Positions 23,701 through 35,368 of a DNA stretch of 64,000 nt are shown here, piece after piece. Location: NCBI RefSeq assembly GCF_019175385.1, contig NC_083345.1, forward strand, positions 6,673,205 to 6,737,204, given 5' to 3'. The notes under the pieces were generated by a model. The model had not been told where the DNA came from, searched no databases, and saw only the letters and a program-made list of their open reading frames with translations. Every line of letters starts with the position of its first letter. Positions within the stretch are counted from its first letter, which is position 1. Both the position numbers and the translations under genes were made by a program. This stretch comes from Lycium barbarum (lineage: Eukaryota > Streptophyta > Magnoliopsida > Solanales > Solanaceae).

Positions 23701-24059
23701 TACTATAGTTAATAAATACAATTTCTCACCTTAATTTATCACCAACCATGATACTTTAATATTATTTGGTGAAAACACTGAATGCGGATCAATTTTTACC
23801 AATTTGATACTTCCATCCTATTCTGGTTTACTATTTGCATATATTTATAGTGCATGCACGCCACCAAAGCACCAAGTAGCATGGCAGAGTCAGTGAGATC
23901 CTTCACTTTTAACGAAAATACTTATAGATGAGTTCTAAGAATGGAGAAACTTTTCATAAAAAAAGTTGCCTCTATTTAATAGATCATAAATTGTTGATTC
24001 TGAATTAGTCGAACTAGAAAATTCTGGATACTAAATGCATAAAGTACAAATGAGAAAAG
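20771..24059. other. Intergenic, AT-rich
   Basis: No supported gene. About 23065-23340 is a dispersed repeat that matches 61255-61525 (shared AATAATATACAATC and TATACACTTACTGTA blocks). About 23440-23500 is a GGTGGT-rich patch. Otherwise I see nothing beyond AT-rich sequence. Confidence 0.5.
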
Positions 24060-24400
24060 AAGAAGTTATATTGAATGTCTGCGCGTCTATACCCATTCCA
24101 TTCTTTGTCTAAAGTATGTACTTGTGTCTATATCCATTTCTTTCTTTGTAATATCAAACTTTATTTTATATGATACTATTATTATTTAGAGAATTAAATA
24201 ATTCTTTCTTCGATTATGATCTTTTCTCAAACATTTTAAAATATTTTAACAATATAGACTTATAAACATATGAAATTTATTTCATAAATAAAATGAAATC
24301 ACTGTCAGGTCTACATTGAAAATTGAATGTTATAATTTTCATATTAAATTCTTCTTTTCCGATACAGAGCAAGTATATTACTATTTTATCTTTGAAGTAA

Positions 24401-24490
24401 AAAAAAAAAAAAAAAATCTTCTTTCCTTTCTCTTGCTTATATTTTTTTTTTCGGCGGGGGGGGGGGGGGGGGTTGAGGGGGGTTGGGTGG
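24401..24490. repeat. Homopolymer-rich tract (A run, then G run)
   Basis: A run of about 17 A near 24400-24416 and a run of about 17 G near 24456-24472. Open frames across it (MKIEC.. on the plus strand, Pro-rich on the minus strand) are products of the homopolymers. Confidence 0.8.
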
Positions 24491-25128
24491 TCTTTTCAAG
24501 ATTTATCAATCCATAGAGACAAGAGGAGAGTTGAGCCATGAAATTCATATTGTAGAAAAGGTCCAAAAAAATTGAAGGTTCTTTTCGTCATAAACGCCTT
24601 TGATGAGGCATGCCCTTGTTTTTTGGGACAGCCTCACTACCGGGTTATTTTCACGAATGATCACTTAATTTTTATTTTATTAAACTAATATCACTAAATT
24701 ATATTTTATAACGAAAAAATTATTTAAATTTATCTAAGTATCATGAAAAGTTACTAAAAAATAACTCAATTTTATCTAAGTACACAAAAAGTCATTAGAA
24801 GGAGAAAAGAAAAGATAAAGACTTATATGATATTCAGACAAAGTTGAATGAGTTTTTCATTACAATAAAATTGTTCGTGACTTGTTAGACAAAGTTGAAT
24901 GATTCTTTTATTATAAAAAATAGTTCAGTGACTTCTGTAATACTTTGGCAAACTTAAATTATTTTTATCTTATTAAAAATAGTTAAATGACTTTAATGCA
25001 GTAAAATAAAGTTGAGTGACCACTAGTAAAATTAACCCAGTTAGAAGTTATACTATCTCCACATACACCTTTAGGATCAAAACTATATACTTTTCAGAAA
25101 AAGTTATATTTATACTAGTTATCCATAT

Positions 25129-25494
25129 TGTCATTGTCATAAAGAAAGTAAAGAATGAACTGTTATTCCACATTTATGAACTTGGTAAGATCATCTGAAA
25201 TATGCTCACATCAAGCCAATTCACTAGAGATTGGCCCCCATTTTGTAGTTGTACAGCTGTTATCTGTCATTCAAAACCATTGAATGCTATAATTGGACAA
25301 TTCCATTGTGGTGTCATTGTCATAAAGAAAGTAAAGAATGAACTGTTATTCCACATTTATGAACTTGGTAAGATCATCTGAAATATGCTCACATCAAGCC
25401 AATTCACTAGAGATTGGCCCCCATTTTGTAGTTGTACAGCTGTTATCTGTCATTCAAAACCATTGAATGCTATAATTGGACAATTCCATTGTGG
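25129..25494 (+). repeat. 183-bp tandem duplication, apparently perfect
   Basis: Unit 1 (25129-25311) and unit 2 (25312-25494) look identical by eye over 183 bp. Segment B has only a short match at this place. It is either very recent or an assembly artefact. A piece of the unit (GTGAATTGGCTTGATGTGAG, inverted) reappears at about 27417-27455. Confidence 0.85.
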
Positions 25495-25917
25495 TACAAT
25501 TCTGAAGAAATAGTAAGATATGAGTAAGAGTTCACTTCCCATGTACTATCATCTTTTTTTTTTTTTTTTTTTTGTTTTCCACTTGATATTTGGTACCTGC
25601 ATTGGGCCCCGAAAAATCCAAGTTCACACTGGAAAGTCCCACATTGCGGGTAAAAGCACTTCCTAACAAAGGCGACTTCATACCCAGGAATGCTCGAACC
25701 TGAGACGTCTAATTTCACATCCCATGTACTATATCACTTATTACAAGAATGTAGTTCCAACAACTTTGATCAGCAATTCCAACAATGTCAATTTTCACAT
25801 TAAAATGTTAACAGCAACATAAGATACAGCTTATACATGGAAATTTTCCCGTCAAGAGCAGTAAACAATTCGATCTCTTTATTGCTTGTCAAAATGATCA
25901 ATTAAATTAGTTAGGTT

Positions 25918-26247
25918 CTATTCCTGTCCCTTCACATCCGCTAAAATCAGAACTATACATAGAAGTTTAGCATGACCCTTACAAATAGATAGCCACAGTT
26001 CCTCCGGTAACCACCCATTTCCAGTTGATGCCATTGCTCCTCTCTGACCTTGGGTATCGATATTCTCACATTTATCTTCTTCACCAGAAACTCGCTCCAA
26101 AGTACCTTCATCAGATGATATTTTGTAGTACTCGTGCCATAACACCCCTGTAGCAATACTCAATTCTGAATCAGTAGAATCTCGATATTGTTTTGGAAGG
26201 TTTATTGCATGGGTTCTTGACATCTCTATATGAAACCATAACTTCAA
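25918..26247 (-). pseudogene. 'SSDE' coding-like remnant in segment C (1)
   Basis: A 109-codon minus-strand frame contains KISSDEGTLERVSGEEDKCE and ends LADVKGQE. A related but broken frame lies at about 41.87-42.12 kb in B. No known domain. Openness may be chance, but the peptide pattern is shared by several copies. Confidence 0.35.
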
Positions 26248-26469
26248 AAATTAAGAACTCGAGAATTCACACTATTAAGAACAGTAGGAAAAATTCCCGT
26301 GCACCAAATTCTGGTTATCTGGTAGGAACACTAATCGTGCATCAAATTCTGGTCCGACTCTTCACTTTTTCACATTCCAAAAAGTGAATGTCACGTGATG
26401 GATCGACCAGACCAGATCTAATACACATTTCTGAACGGTGGCTGCAAACTACAGCCCCAGTTCTGCCGA

Positions 26470-26640
26470 TTAACTATCCATCTCCAGTTGTTGATGCCAC
26501 CACCTCCTCTCTAACATATAAATCGATAGTCTCACGTTTATCTTCTTCACCAGAAACTCGCTCCAAAGTACCAGCACTTTCATCAGATGATATTTTTTAG
26601 TGCTTCGTGCCATCATTGCACACCTCGAATCCGCTGCCTC
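26470..26640 (-). pseudogene. 'SSDE' coding-like remnant in segment C (2)
   Basis: Minus strand reads ISSDESAGTLERVSGEEDKR and then a stop inside the region that in B reads ASTGDGWLIGRSG. Closest partner is 42.95-43.1 kb. Confidence 0.35.
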
Positions 26641-27559
26641 TGAATGCTTCGCCGTCTGACATGCTCTGAAGCCGCTGTGCAACTTGCTGAAAGTTCCCCA
26701 CATCCCGCTGTGCAAGATCCAGTTAAATTTGATCAACTTCATAACAGACATCCTTGGAACAAAAACATAGTTCACTTTAGACTCTGGAAGATAAGAAAAA
26801 AATTAATTAAATCTAGGATAGAGATAAGCTTTTTGTGAAAAACAAAATCACATAGCAAAACCGATGAATATGGTCTGCCAAATATAAGATGAAATAATCA
26901 ACAGAATTTTTGTGACACTCAGTAAAAATTTGGTATCTGAGTCGTGAAAAATTCCAAATCTGATTAAAAAGTGATGTGGATCAGTAAAGTACCAAACGTG
27001 TTGCACCAATTAAAAGGTTCATGAAGCTCGCCATGATCGCTCACCCTCCCCGAAACATCAAAGTAATACAGTAATTTAAAGCCACATATGATAAACAGCA
27101 AAAGGTTTCCCTCAGAGGAAGAAGGCACATACCATCATAAATCAAACTCAAAACAAGTAAATAATGTCGTGGACCAAATTGTCAGTTATCATAAATTTCC
27201 AAATCGATTTAATTCCAATAGAATCATTCACTGCATTTAACACAAATAAAAGCAAGGTGATACCTCAGCTACAGACACAAATATGCATTAGATAAATCTT
27301 TATCGATAAAAACATATTAGGGAACTTTCTGGACAATCAATGCACTCACTTTCCTCACAACGCTCACAAGCATTGGACTATTATTTCACACTTATTAAGT
27401 TGGATTATCTCTAGTGAATTGGCTTGATGTGAGCACATCCCAGATGATCTTATATGCAAAAGTACCAAATTAATAACTATTAGTAATATTTGGAGCAAGA
27501 TAGCAGAGATATAACAAGTAAAGGAAAGCTGAAAGCAGGTGTCAAAACAAAAAATTCAT

Positions 27560-27640
27560 CTGATGAAGCCACTGATTCTTTGGAAAGAGTCTCTGGTGAA
27601 AAAGAGAAAGGTAAGACTACGGATGTTTAGGGACAGAGGG
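27560..27640 (+). pseudogene. 'SSDE' coding-like remnant in segment C (3)
   Basis: Plus-strand frame with NSSDEATDSLERVSGEKEK, opposite in orientation to the two copies at 26.0-26.6 kb. The divergent pairing of these remnants is also seen in segment A. Confidence 0.35.
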
Positions 27641-27784
27641 AAGGCAGGGGAATTACTGGAAATGGGTTATTACTGAAGGACATGTACTGGTAAGAAAAGC
27701 ATTCTTGCATGGAGTAACAAGTGTTTCTTGATCCAGCACCTGAGCTATATATTTTTTTTTTTGAGAAAAAACCTGAGCTATATT

Positions 27785-28290
27785 TATAGAACAGTGAGAG
27801 TGAAGTGTGCATGCACCTGGAAAAAATGTTGATGCAAGTGGCAGAGTTGTAACAGATGAAAAGGCAAGTGGCACTCCTCATTGTTTGAAGCACACACTTC
27901 TCTAAAGCAAATGGCTTCACCATGAAGCGGTAACCCCACGTTCGTTCGCTTCATTGTTTTAATCGACAAAGCAATAGCTTTACTGGTTGAGCACTTATCT
28001 TATAATATCCGTCAAGGTGTTAAGTTTTGAAACTAGCAAAAATGCAGGACATCTCCTGGAAATGAGCATTGCGTCCAAGAAATAATTAAAAAACTAAAGA
28101 AAAACACAAGTGGCACTCCTCGCAAAAGTTCCGTGCAAAGATCTTGCAAAGATCATGAGGATCGTGCTTTACAGTATACAATAAAAAGTTCTGAAAGCCA
28201 AAATTGAATCTCCTGGAAAATGACCATTGCATCCAAGAAATGATCAAACACTAAAATGATAACCAACATGAAGGCAAAGCACCTATAGTG
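27785..28290 (+). repeat. R1-family copies
   Basis: One full-order copy (27785-27900: GTGTGCATGCACCTGG, GTGGCAGAGTTGTAAC, GCAAGTGGCACTCCTC), then a second fragment from about 28105 with AAAGTTCCGTGCAAAGATC and GACCATTGCATCCAAG. The former matches B at 44360-44470. Confidence 0.7.
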
Positions 28291-28619
28291 TTCAATTTAC
28301 TAGCTAAACATTATATGCAAATACTTTAACAATGTTCTAGACCTGCATCCTCTATAGATACCCTATCACCTGAACCTGGAGAAAGGCTAAAAGAAGGAAA
28401 GGGGACGGGGATTAAATAAGGAGCCAAATATGTTAACACACACAAACGTGCAGTTAAATGCTTTACAATAGAAACTTTCCATATAACTAAAAACTGTTTG
28501 TATACAAGGATTTTAAAATTTAGAGTAACATATATCTAAGCAAAATTCCACCTGATACATAAAAGGAAATTATAATAAACGTAACACAATACCAGTTGCA
28601 TGTACCATATCTTCACTAT

Positions 28620-29100
28620 TTGGAATTATTTCATCTGACGAAGCCCCTGATTCTTTGGAGCGAGTCTCTGGTGAAAAAGAGATAGGTTAGACTACAGATG
28701 TTCAGGGAAGAGGGAAGGCAGTGGAATCACTGGAAACGGTTTGTTACTGAAGGAATAATAAGTGTCGCTTGGATCCAGAATATCCAGCACCTCAACGATA
28801 TTTATGGAAATGCTGATGCAAGTGGCAGAGTTGTAACAGATGAAAACACAAGTGGCACTCCTCATGGAATTTCCGTGCAAAGAACATGAGGATCGTGCTT
28901 TGAAGTAATACAAAAAGATGTCCTGATCTGCAGAATAAAGCCAAATTCTAATCTCCTGGAAAATGACCAATGCATCCAAGAAACAATAAAAAACTAAAGC
29001 CAACAGTATAGTCCCCAAGACTCTGATTTTACCACGCAATGTTTTTCCAATGAAAATGATAACCAACGTGAAGGCAAAGCACCTATAGTGTTCACTTTAC
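28620..29100 (+). repeat. 'SSDE' remnant plus R1 copy
   Basis: 28630-28700 repeats the SSDE remnant (GATTCTTTGGAGCGAGTCTC), followed at 28805-29085 by an R1 copy. The minus strand here has a 124-codon open frame (28692-29066) with no known domain. Similar frames occur in other R1 copies but with different breaks. Confidence 0.65.
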
Positions 29101-29130
29101 TAGCTAAACATGTTGATATAAGGGACGGCA

Positions 29131-29656
29131 CTAAGTTGCTCGGACTCGGGCACGGGTGTCTGATACGGGCGCGGATCTAGATGTCAGATCCTTAATGATC
29201 TAAATTTTAAGATTTGGGGGTATGGATCGAGGGACGGATATGGGTACGGGGATTTGGCTAAAACAAATCAAATATCTAAAAATACAGTTACATGTCTAAG
29301 ATATTATGAGGAAAACTTACAAGGTATTCCGAGGAGAAAATATTGATCAAGAGGAGAATCCTAGAAGAAGATATAAGGAAAAAGATTGACATAGCAATTT
29401 TTATATACAGGATATTCCATTTTCTTTAATTTCACCTTAGTTTTTTTTTTTTTCCTTTTTCGGAAAAGGTAACACTTATCTTAGATTTTGTTTTGATGAC
29501 AGAAATCATTGTATTTGTCTCAAATTTCTGCGTCTATTTTGGTCAAAGTACCCAAAATCGGTTGACCATATCCGGTATGGATCCCACACCCACACTCACA
29601 CCCATGTCGTGTCGACATAGGTGCAGCACGGAAAGTGAAGAGTCCGAGCAACTTAG
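29131..29656. mobile_element. MITE with 17-bp perfect inverted ends
   Basis: A 526-bp element has ends CTAAGTTGCTCGGACTC (29131-29147) and its exact inverse (29640-29656). It separates sequences that elsewhere lie closer together (compare 31980 and 37830). The target duplication is not clear and the superfamily is undetermined. No coding region. Confidence 0.8.
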
Positions 29657-30170
29657 ATGCACACTCTTCCCATTACACGTTTATATAGAGTTGATCCAAC
29701 GGGATGATATGCATGTGCAGATGCTTGAATACAAACCAATCAGAAAAAAGGGTGAAGCATGCAGTTGCCACATTTGCAATCAAAACTGCAGCCATCTGGT
29801 TGTCAAAACATCACGAAATTATCACTTCACTACTTCTATATAATCTTGGTAGATTTACCGTATCTACTTTTGTAACCGCAAGAAACAAAATAAGAGAGAG
29901 GTCCAGAAATCCATAATGAAATCAGCTTAGGATTCTCCATTTGCTTTTGTAGTAAAATTCATTGAATGCACCAACCTTGCACGCACCAAGTTTCTGATAA
30001 ATCCAAGGCATCAAGCTCAAGGTTATTAAATAAGACAATATTGAAAACCTTCTATTTCTGCTGTTCTGCAAAATATCTTTTCGACCCTTGAAGAACTTCT
30101 TTCGTCTCCAGAAACCCCTTTATTTCTGCATAACTTTCTGGACAATCAATGCACTCAATTTCCTCACAAG
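29657..30170 (+). repeat. Direct repeat with 37.83-38.31 kb
   Basis: About 500 bp matches 37830-38310 in the same orientation (shared CACTCTTCCCATTACAC, AATCTTGGTAGATTTAC, ATCCAAGGCATCAAGCTC). On the minus strand phrases such as LELDALDLSETW and EEIECIDCPES can be read, but frames are interrupted. Unidentified. Confidence 0.7.
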
Positions 30171-30179
30171 TACTGTTAC

Positions 30180-30500
30180 CAGAGAAGCCACTGATCCTTT
30201 GCAGCGAGTCTCTGGTGAAGAAGAGAAAGGTTAGACTATGGATGTTCAGGGACAGACGGAAGGCAATCATATAACTGAAGGAAATATACTGGTTGGAGTA
30301 ATAAGTGTTGCTTGGATCCAGCACCTCAACGAACGATATTTATACAACAGTGAAAGTGAAGTGTGCATGTATCTGGAAGAAATGCTGATGCAAGTGGCAG
30401 AGTTGTAACGCATGAAAAGGCAAGTGGCACTCCTCACCAAAGTTTGGTGCATGCAAAGATCACGAGGATCATGCGTCCTGATCTGCAGAATAACACAATA
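30180..30500 (+). repeat. 'SSDE' fragment and R1 copy
   Basis: 30185-30235 carries the GCGAGTCTCTGGTGAAGAAG phrase, 30340-30490 an R1 copy. A deletion has fused the SSDE fragment to the sequence that reads EEIECIDCPES on the minus strand. Confidence 0.65.
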
Positions 30501-31400
30501 CCGGTTGCATATACCATATCTTCACTAGTTGGAATTACTGTTCAAGGATACCTATTAATTGTTGAAAATGGAGAACATCACGGTGTTGACAACAATGATG
30601 ATTCTTCATAGTTCCTCCATGATCGTGAGAAAACAGAAAAGGAAGAAAGGAAGAAGGCTATACATTCAACAAAAGGGAAAGCTAATTCAAAAGGGATTTT
30701 GGCACCCGGTGTTCAAATGTTTCGTCCAAACAAACCATCTGGCACACTACCAGCTGTTCGATCAACATGTGCTGGCACTAATATCAGCCTTTCGATGGAA
30801 ATGAAGGAAGATGATGGCATGTGATCAGCACAAGACAATTAGTTAGTTTGTTAGATCTTTAGCCAATACAAAATAGACATGTGTACAAGAAATATTCTTT
30901 TATTCTCAGCTAGATTGTTATATATAGCTGTGCATACAAAGGGAATAAACACACAGAAAATTATTTCAATCTGATCTCCTTCATTTCAGTCTTTAACTTT
31001 GGCGAATCTTCACACGGACAAGAATTCTGAAGAAATTTTTTTATGCAGTAGAAAATGATCCACATCCTCTCGATCCCTGACTTTGGAACATGTAACACTA
31101 ATTAACTACAATGCATTGTCTTCTTTTTAAACGGTGAGTTGTTAAGACACGCATCATTAAAGAAAATCTTGTGTGTGGTCTATTTCTATAGTAACATTCA
31201 AATGGACCTTGATTCACCTCTTTCAATAAAATGATAGTAATATGACTTCACATAGAAACATTTTGAAGATGATCCTGTCAATGATAACTTATTGACTTAC
31301 GCAAACTGAGCAAAACAAATATTGTGTAGGAACCTTTACACACAATTAAGCTGCCAATCTTGTATGCATCAGATAAATCTTTATCGGCAAAAACATATTA
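30500..31400 (+). repeat. Continuation of C-type segment; CACTA empty site
   Basis: 30490-30600 and 31020-31330 match segment B at 45200-45560 and the inverse of segment A at 1280-1880. Around 31165-31185 it reads through the point where A carries the CACTA element. The stretch 30610-31015 is absent from A and is unassigned. Confidence 0.6.
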
Positions 31401-31979
31401 GGAAACTCTCTGGACAATCAATGCACTCAATTTCCTCAGAATTTTCACAAGCTCTGGTAGCAGAGATATACCAAGTAAAGGAAAGCTGATAGCAGATGTT
31501 AAAAAAAACAAAAAAAAAATCTGATGATGACACAGATTTTTTGGGGCGAGTCTCTGGTAAAGAGAGAAGGTTAGACTATGGATGTTCAGGGACAGAGGGA
31601 AGGAGACATACTGATAAGAAAAGAGTTCTTGCTTGGATCCAGCACCTGAATGATATTTATAGAACAGCGAAAATGAAGTGTGCATGCATCTGGAAGAAAT
31701 GCTGATGCTTTGGCAGAGTTGTAACGGACGAAAAGGAAAGTGGCACTCCTCACGAAAGTTCCGTGCATGCAAAGATCACGAGGATCGTGCTTTGAAGTAT
31801 ACAAAAAACGTCCTGATCTGCAGCTCCTGGGAAATGACCATTGCATCCAAGGAATAATCAAAAACTAAAGCCAAAGGTATAATTCCCAAAACTCTGGTTT
31901 TACCACGCAATGTTTTTCCAACGAAAATGATAACCAACATGAAGGCAAAGCATCTATAGTGTTCAATTTACTAGCTAAA
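31400..31979 (+). repeat. 'SSDE' fragment and R1 copy
   Basis: 31480-31600 repeats the SSDE remnant with an A-rich slip; 31650-31960 is a well-preserved R1 copy with all blocks in order. The minus-strand frame of 124 codons (31398-31772) has no domain I recognise. Confidence 0.65.
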
Positions 31980-32364
31980 CATTAGGAGATTAAGGGAACG
32001 CACAGGGCAGGCCCGCTTGGCGCACGACCAATGCACGCTACCCTGCACGGCCATGTGTATACTTGGAAAACCATTTTCGTAATTTTCAGGATCTCGAATT
32101 ACTACGGGAGAGGTAAATAGTGGTTCATGCATTGAACATAGTCGTTTCTGTTCCACTACCCCTCTATTTAAGTCAGCGGTAATCTTTGGAAGATTCACAT
32201 CAAATGGTCATTTATATCAATTTGCCTTTCATTCTTTCTTACCTTGAAATTGAACACTAAGAGGATGCTAAATGTTCTGCTGCTCCTCAAATAAGGCCTG
32301 CTTTCAAGCTGTCATTGGCACTATTGACCTTTGTTAGCCTTCATCTAACGCATTCCTTCACGCC

Positions 32365-32372
32365 TATAAATA
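32365..32372 (+). promoter_or_regulatory. TATA box of duplicated promoter, copy 1
   Basis: TATAAATA followed by a CT-rich stretch and an AACACTAGAAATTACTTTC leader, a plausible core promoter. The second copy reads TATAGATA at 35361-35368. Confidence 0.5.
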
Positions 32373-32810
32373 CGAGCTCTCTCTTTCTCTTTAATAATTC
32401 ACTCTAATTATTTAACACTAGAAATTACTTTCTCCATCTTATTATCACACCGTTTTTCAAATGGTTGCGTAAAGAAGAAAAGTAGTATCTCTGTCTCTAT
32501 ATTCTCTTGGTTCTTGATAGATTCATCTTTTCTCTATTCCAGTTGACCAATCAATAGTTGCAAGAAAACAGTAACCAGAATTAGTCTTTCAAAATTTATG
32601 TAATTAATTTTTGTTATAATCTGTCTCAAACTTTTGACTATTAAGATTTTGATAATCTGGTTTTTGATTGAATTATATATTCTACTGTTTTTCAAAATTT
32701 ATGTAATTAATTTTTGTTTATATTCTGTCTCAAACTTTTGACTATTAAGATTTTGATACCAATAGTTACAAGAAAACAGTAACCAGACTTAGTCTTTGCC
32801 TTATTGAGAA

Positions 32811-32916
32811 ATGGGAAAAAAAGATCAGATCAACGAACACAAAGACAAAGAAAGAGGTCAAGCTGTTCTTCAATTTCTCAGAAAACAAGCCCCTCTCACT
32901 TCTCACTGTTAAACAG
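32811..32916 (+). pseudogene. Duplicated first exon, copy 1 (frameshifted)
   Basis: Begins ATGGGA then seven A, and ends at AACAG/GTACCC. Compared with copy 2 (35884-35981) it has one extra A and an extra 7-bp repeat, so the frame ends at TAA before the donor. The product is unidentified. Confidence 0.55.
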
Positions 32917-33663
32917 GTACCCAATTTTTGTTCATGAATAAGTATTCATAGACAAGTGAAAATAAAGTGTGCTAATGCAAGTGGCAGAGTTGTAACAGGC
33001 GAAAAAGGCAAGTGGCACTCCTCACGAAAGTTCCGTGCATGCAAAGATCACGAGGATGGTGCTTTAAAGTATACAAGAAAACGTTATGACCTGCAGAATA
33101 AGGCCAAAATATAATCTCCCGGAAACGACCATTGCATCCAAGAAATAATCAAAAAAAAAAAAAAAGGCAAACTCGCAAAAGTTCCGTGCGAAGAACGTGC
33201 AAAGATCACGAGGATCGGTCTTTGAAGTACACAAGAAAACGTCCTGATCTGCATAATAAATCCAAAATCTAATCTCCTGGAAATGACCATTGCGTTCAAG
33301 AAATAATCAAAAACTAAAGACAAAGGAAAGTGGCACCGAGCCATTATGGTTGTCTATCGCCGCATTCGTTTCATCGGTTTTTTCTCTTAAAAAGTGTAAG
33401 AAAAGGAAAAATAAAGAAACTAAAAAAGACCATTCTTTAAAGTTCAATCCCCCGCCCCCCAAGCGACGCACTGTTGTAGAGAGATAACGACGACTTTTAC
33501 AGCACCATCCCTAACCACCTCGAGGAAGTAAAGGGGTCATTGAGACAAAACCCATTAAAACCCACACACAAATCGTGCAAAGATCACGAGGATCATACTT
33601 TAAAGTATACAAGAAAATGTTCTGATCTGCAGAAGAAAGCCAAAATCTAATCTCCTGGAAATG

Positions 33664-33770
33664 ACCATTGTGTACAAGCAAATCTATCTAAGGAAGCAGA
33701 ATAAGCAAATTCCTAAATATCTCTATCTATGATTGTGCTATCTACGACAATGTGTCTATGTACATTGTAA
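33664..33770 (-). repeat. Truncated LTR fragment
   Basis: Matches part of the LTR at 34448-34619 (ATCTCTATCTATGATTGTGC, TGTCTATGTACATTGTAACA). One edge is cut off inside an R1 copy at GACCATTG. The same junction recurs at 36729-36835, so it was duplicated with the module. Confidence 0.6.
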
Positions 33771-34433
33771 CAGTACCCAATTTTTGTTCATGAATACATA
33801 TTTATAGACCAGCGAAAAGGAAGTGTGCTAATGCAAGTGGCAGAGTTGTAAGGGGTGAAAAGTTAGTGGCACTCCTCACGGAAGTTCCGTGCATGCAAAG
33901 ATCACGAGGATCGTGATTTGGAGTATACACAAAAAACGACGTAGAGTAAATCCAAAGTCTAATCTCCTGGAAAGTGACCATTGCATCAAGAAATAATCAA
34001 AAACTAAATATAAAGGCAAATGACACTCCTCGCGAAAGTTCCGTGCGAAGATCGTGCAAAGATCACGAGGATCGTGCTTTAAAGTATACAAGAAAACGTG
34101 TTGGAAGAAGATATCAGAAAAGATATGGTGGTCGGAAGAAGATATCAGAAAAGATCTTTCAAAGAGCTACACTGGAGACAAAAAAGGAAGTGAAGAAAAG
34201 ACCTTCCAAACAGAATTTTAGTACCAGAACATGTCATGAATGATGAGGCGATACCGGAGCAGCAAGCCAAAATCATCGGCGAGTGAAACTGGAGATGGCT
34301 CTTGCTGGAAATCTCCTTTTGTCTCTTGTTATGGTGCTGGTGAGATAAACTGGTCACTCCTTAGGGTGACCCAAATAGCCGAGACCTCCTCTCAGGGTGC
34401 CAAAAGGTTCTGAACAACAATTTTGAACCCTAG

Positions 34434-34447
34434 TGGCTCTGATATCA
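34434..34447 (-). promoter_or_regulatory. Primer-binding site of LTR element (minus strand)
   Basis: Minus strand TGATATCAGAGCCA, one mismatch from the initiator-methionine tRNA primer site TGGTATCAGAGCCA, directly abutting the LTR end TTTTTACA. Confidence 0.6.
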
Positions 34448-34619
34448 TGTAAAAATACAGAGACAATGGAGCAATCTCAGTTCACATATTATTCCAAGAC
34501 TGAGAGTTATTTATATGTGTACAAGCAAATCTATCTAAGTAAACAAAATAAGCAAATCCCTAAATATCTCTATCTATGATTGTGCTATCTAAGAAAATGT
34601 GTCTATGTACATTGTAACA
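34448..34619 (-). mobile_element. LTR of a small retroelement (TRIM-like)
   Basis: A 172-bp LTR begins TGTTACA and ends TTTTTACA on the minus strand, with a primer site just inside. About 350 bp of internal sequence continues to the left (34100-34433) with no gag or pol motif. The short LTR and lack of coding suggest a TRIM-type element, but a second full LTR was not found next to it. Confidence 0.5.
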
Positions 34620-34634
34620 CTACCCAATTTTTGT

Positions 34635-34976
34635 TCATGAATATGTATTTATAGACCTGTGAAAATGAAGTATGCTAATGCAAGTCGCAGAGTTGTAAGG
34701 GATGAAAAGGAAAGTGGCACTCCGCACGAAAGTTCCGTGCATGCAAAGATCACGAGGATCGTGCTTTGAAGTAAACAAAAAAACGTCCTGATCTGCAGAA
34801 CAAAGCCAAAACCTAACCTCCTGTGAAATGACCATTGCATCCAAGAAATAATCAAAAACTAAATCCAAAGGCATAATTCCCAAAACTCTGATTTTACCAT
34901 GCAATGTTTTTCCAACGAAAATGATAACCAACATGAAGGCAAAGTGCCTATAGTTTTCAATTTAGTAGCTAAACAT
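34635..34976 (+). repeat. R1-family copy, well preserved
   Basis: All R1 blocks in order: GTCGCAGAGTTGTAAGGG, GGAAAGTGGCACTCC, AAAGTTCCGTGCATGC, ATCACGAGGATCGTGC, GTCCTGATCTGCAG, ATGACCATTGCATCC, and the AACCAACATGAAGGCAAAG tail. The minus strand stays open for 99 codons. Close to the copy at 31650-31960. Confidence 0.75.
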
Positions 34977-35360
34977 TAGGAGATCAAGGGAACGCACAGG
35001 GCAGGCCCCCGCGGCGCACGACCAATGCACGCTGCCGTGCACGTCCACCTGTATTCTCGTAAAACCATTTTTGTGTAATTTTCAGGATCTTGAATTACTA
35101 AGGGAGACGTAAATAATGGTTAATGCATTGAACTGAGTCGTTTTTGTTCCACTACCCATCTATTTATATCAGGGGTAATCTTTGGAAGATTCTCATCAAA
35201 TGGTCATTTATATCAATTTGCCTTTCATTCTTTCTTACCTTGAAATTGGACACTGAAAGGATGCAAAATTTGCTACAGCTCCTCAAATAAGGCCTTGCTT
35301 TCAAGCCGTCATTGGCACTGTTGACCTTTGGTAGCCTTATTTAACAGCTTTCATCACGCA

Positions 35361-35368
35361 TATAGATA
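35361..35368 (+). promoter_or_regulatory. TATA-like box of duplicated promoter, copy 2
   Basis: TATAGATA at the place of TATAAATA in copy 1. The leader downstream (35400-35880) is about as well conserved as the exon and contains an expanded CAAAATTTATGTAATTAATT repeat. Confidence 0.4.

Larger units (their letters stand above)
24060..28300 (+). repeat. Duplicated segment C (direct paralogue of segment B)
   Basis: Runs in the same order and orientation as 41.19-44.65 kb. Anchors: 24100-24300 with 41200-41420; 25480-26240 with 41590-42160; 26430-26620 with 42910-43085; 26840-27270 with 43270-43750; 27690-28030 with 44290-44640. It lacks the HD-ZIP and WRKY exons found in B. Each copy begins beside a long G run (about 24456-24472 here, 41172-41187 in B). 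Confidence 0.75.
31980..34440 (+). repeat. Tandem module, copy 1 (about 3.06 kb offset)
   Basis: 31980-33770 repeats at 34977-36835 with an offset near 3.0-3.06 kb: the GGGAACGCACAGGGCAGGC start, the promoter and first exon, R1 copies (32950-33130, 33160-33330, 33560-33660) and the AAAAAGTGTAAGAAAAGG block (33385 and 36450). A further R1 pair lies at 33800-34105. Confidence 0.75.

Noticed and set aside
28692..29066. 124-codon minus-strand frame (and similar ones at 31398-31772 and 34635-34934)
   Set aside because: Falls in the R1 repeat. Other R1 copies break the frame at different points and there is no domain. Listed as repeat, with the coding question left as a finding.
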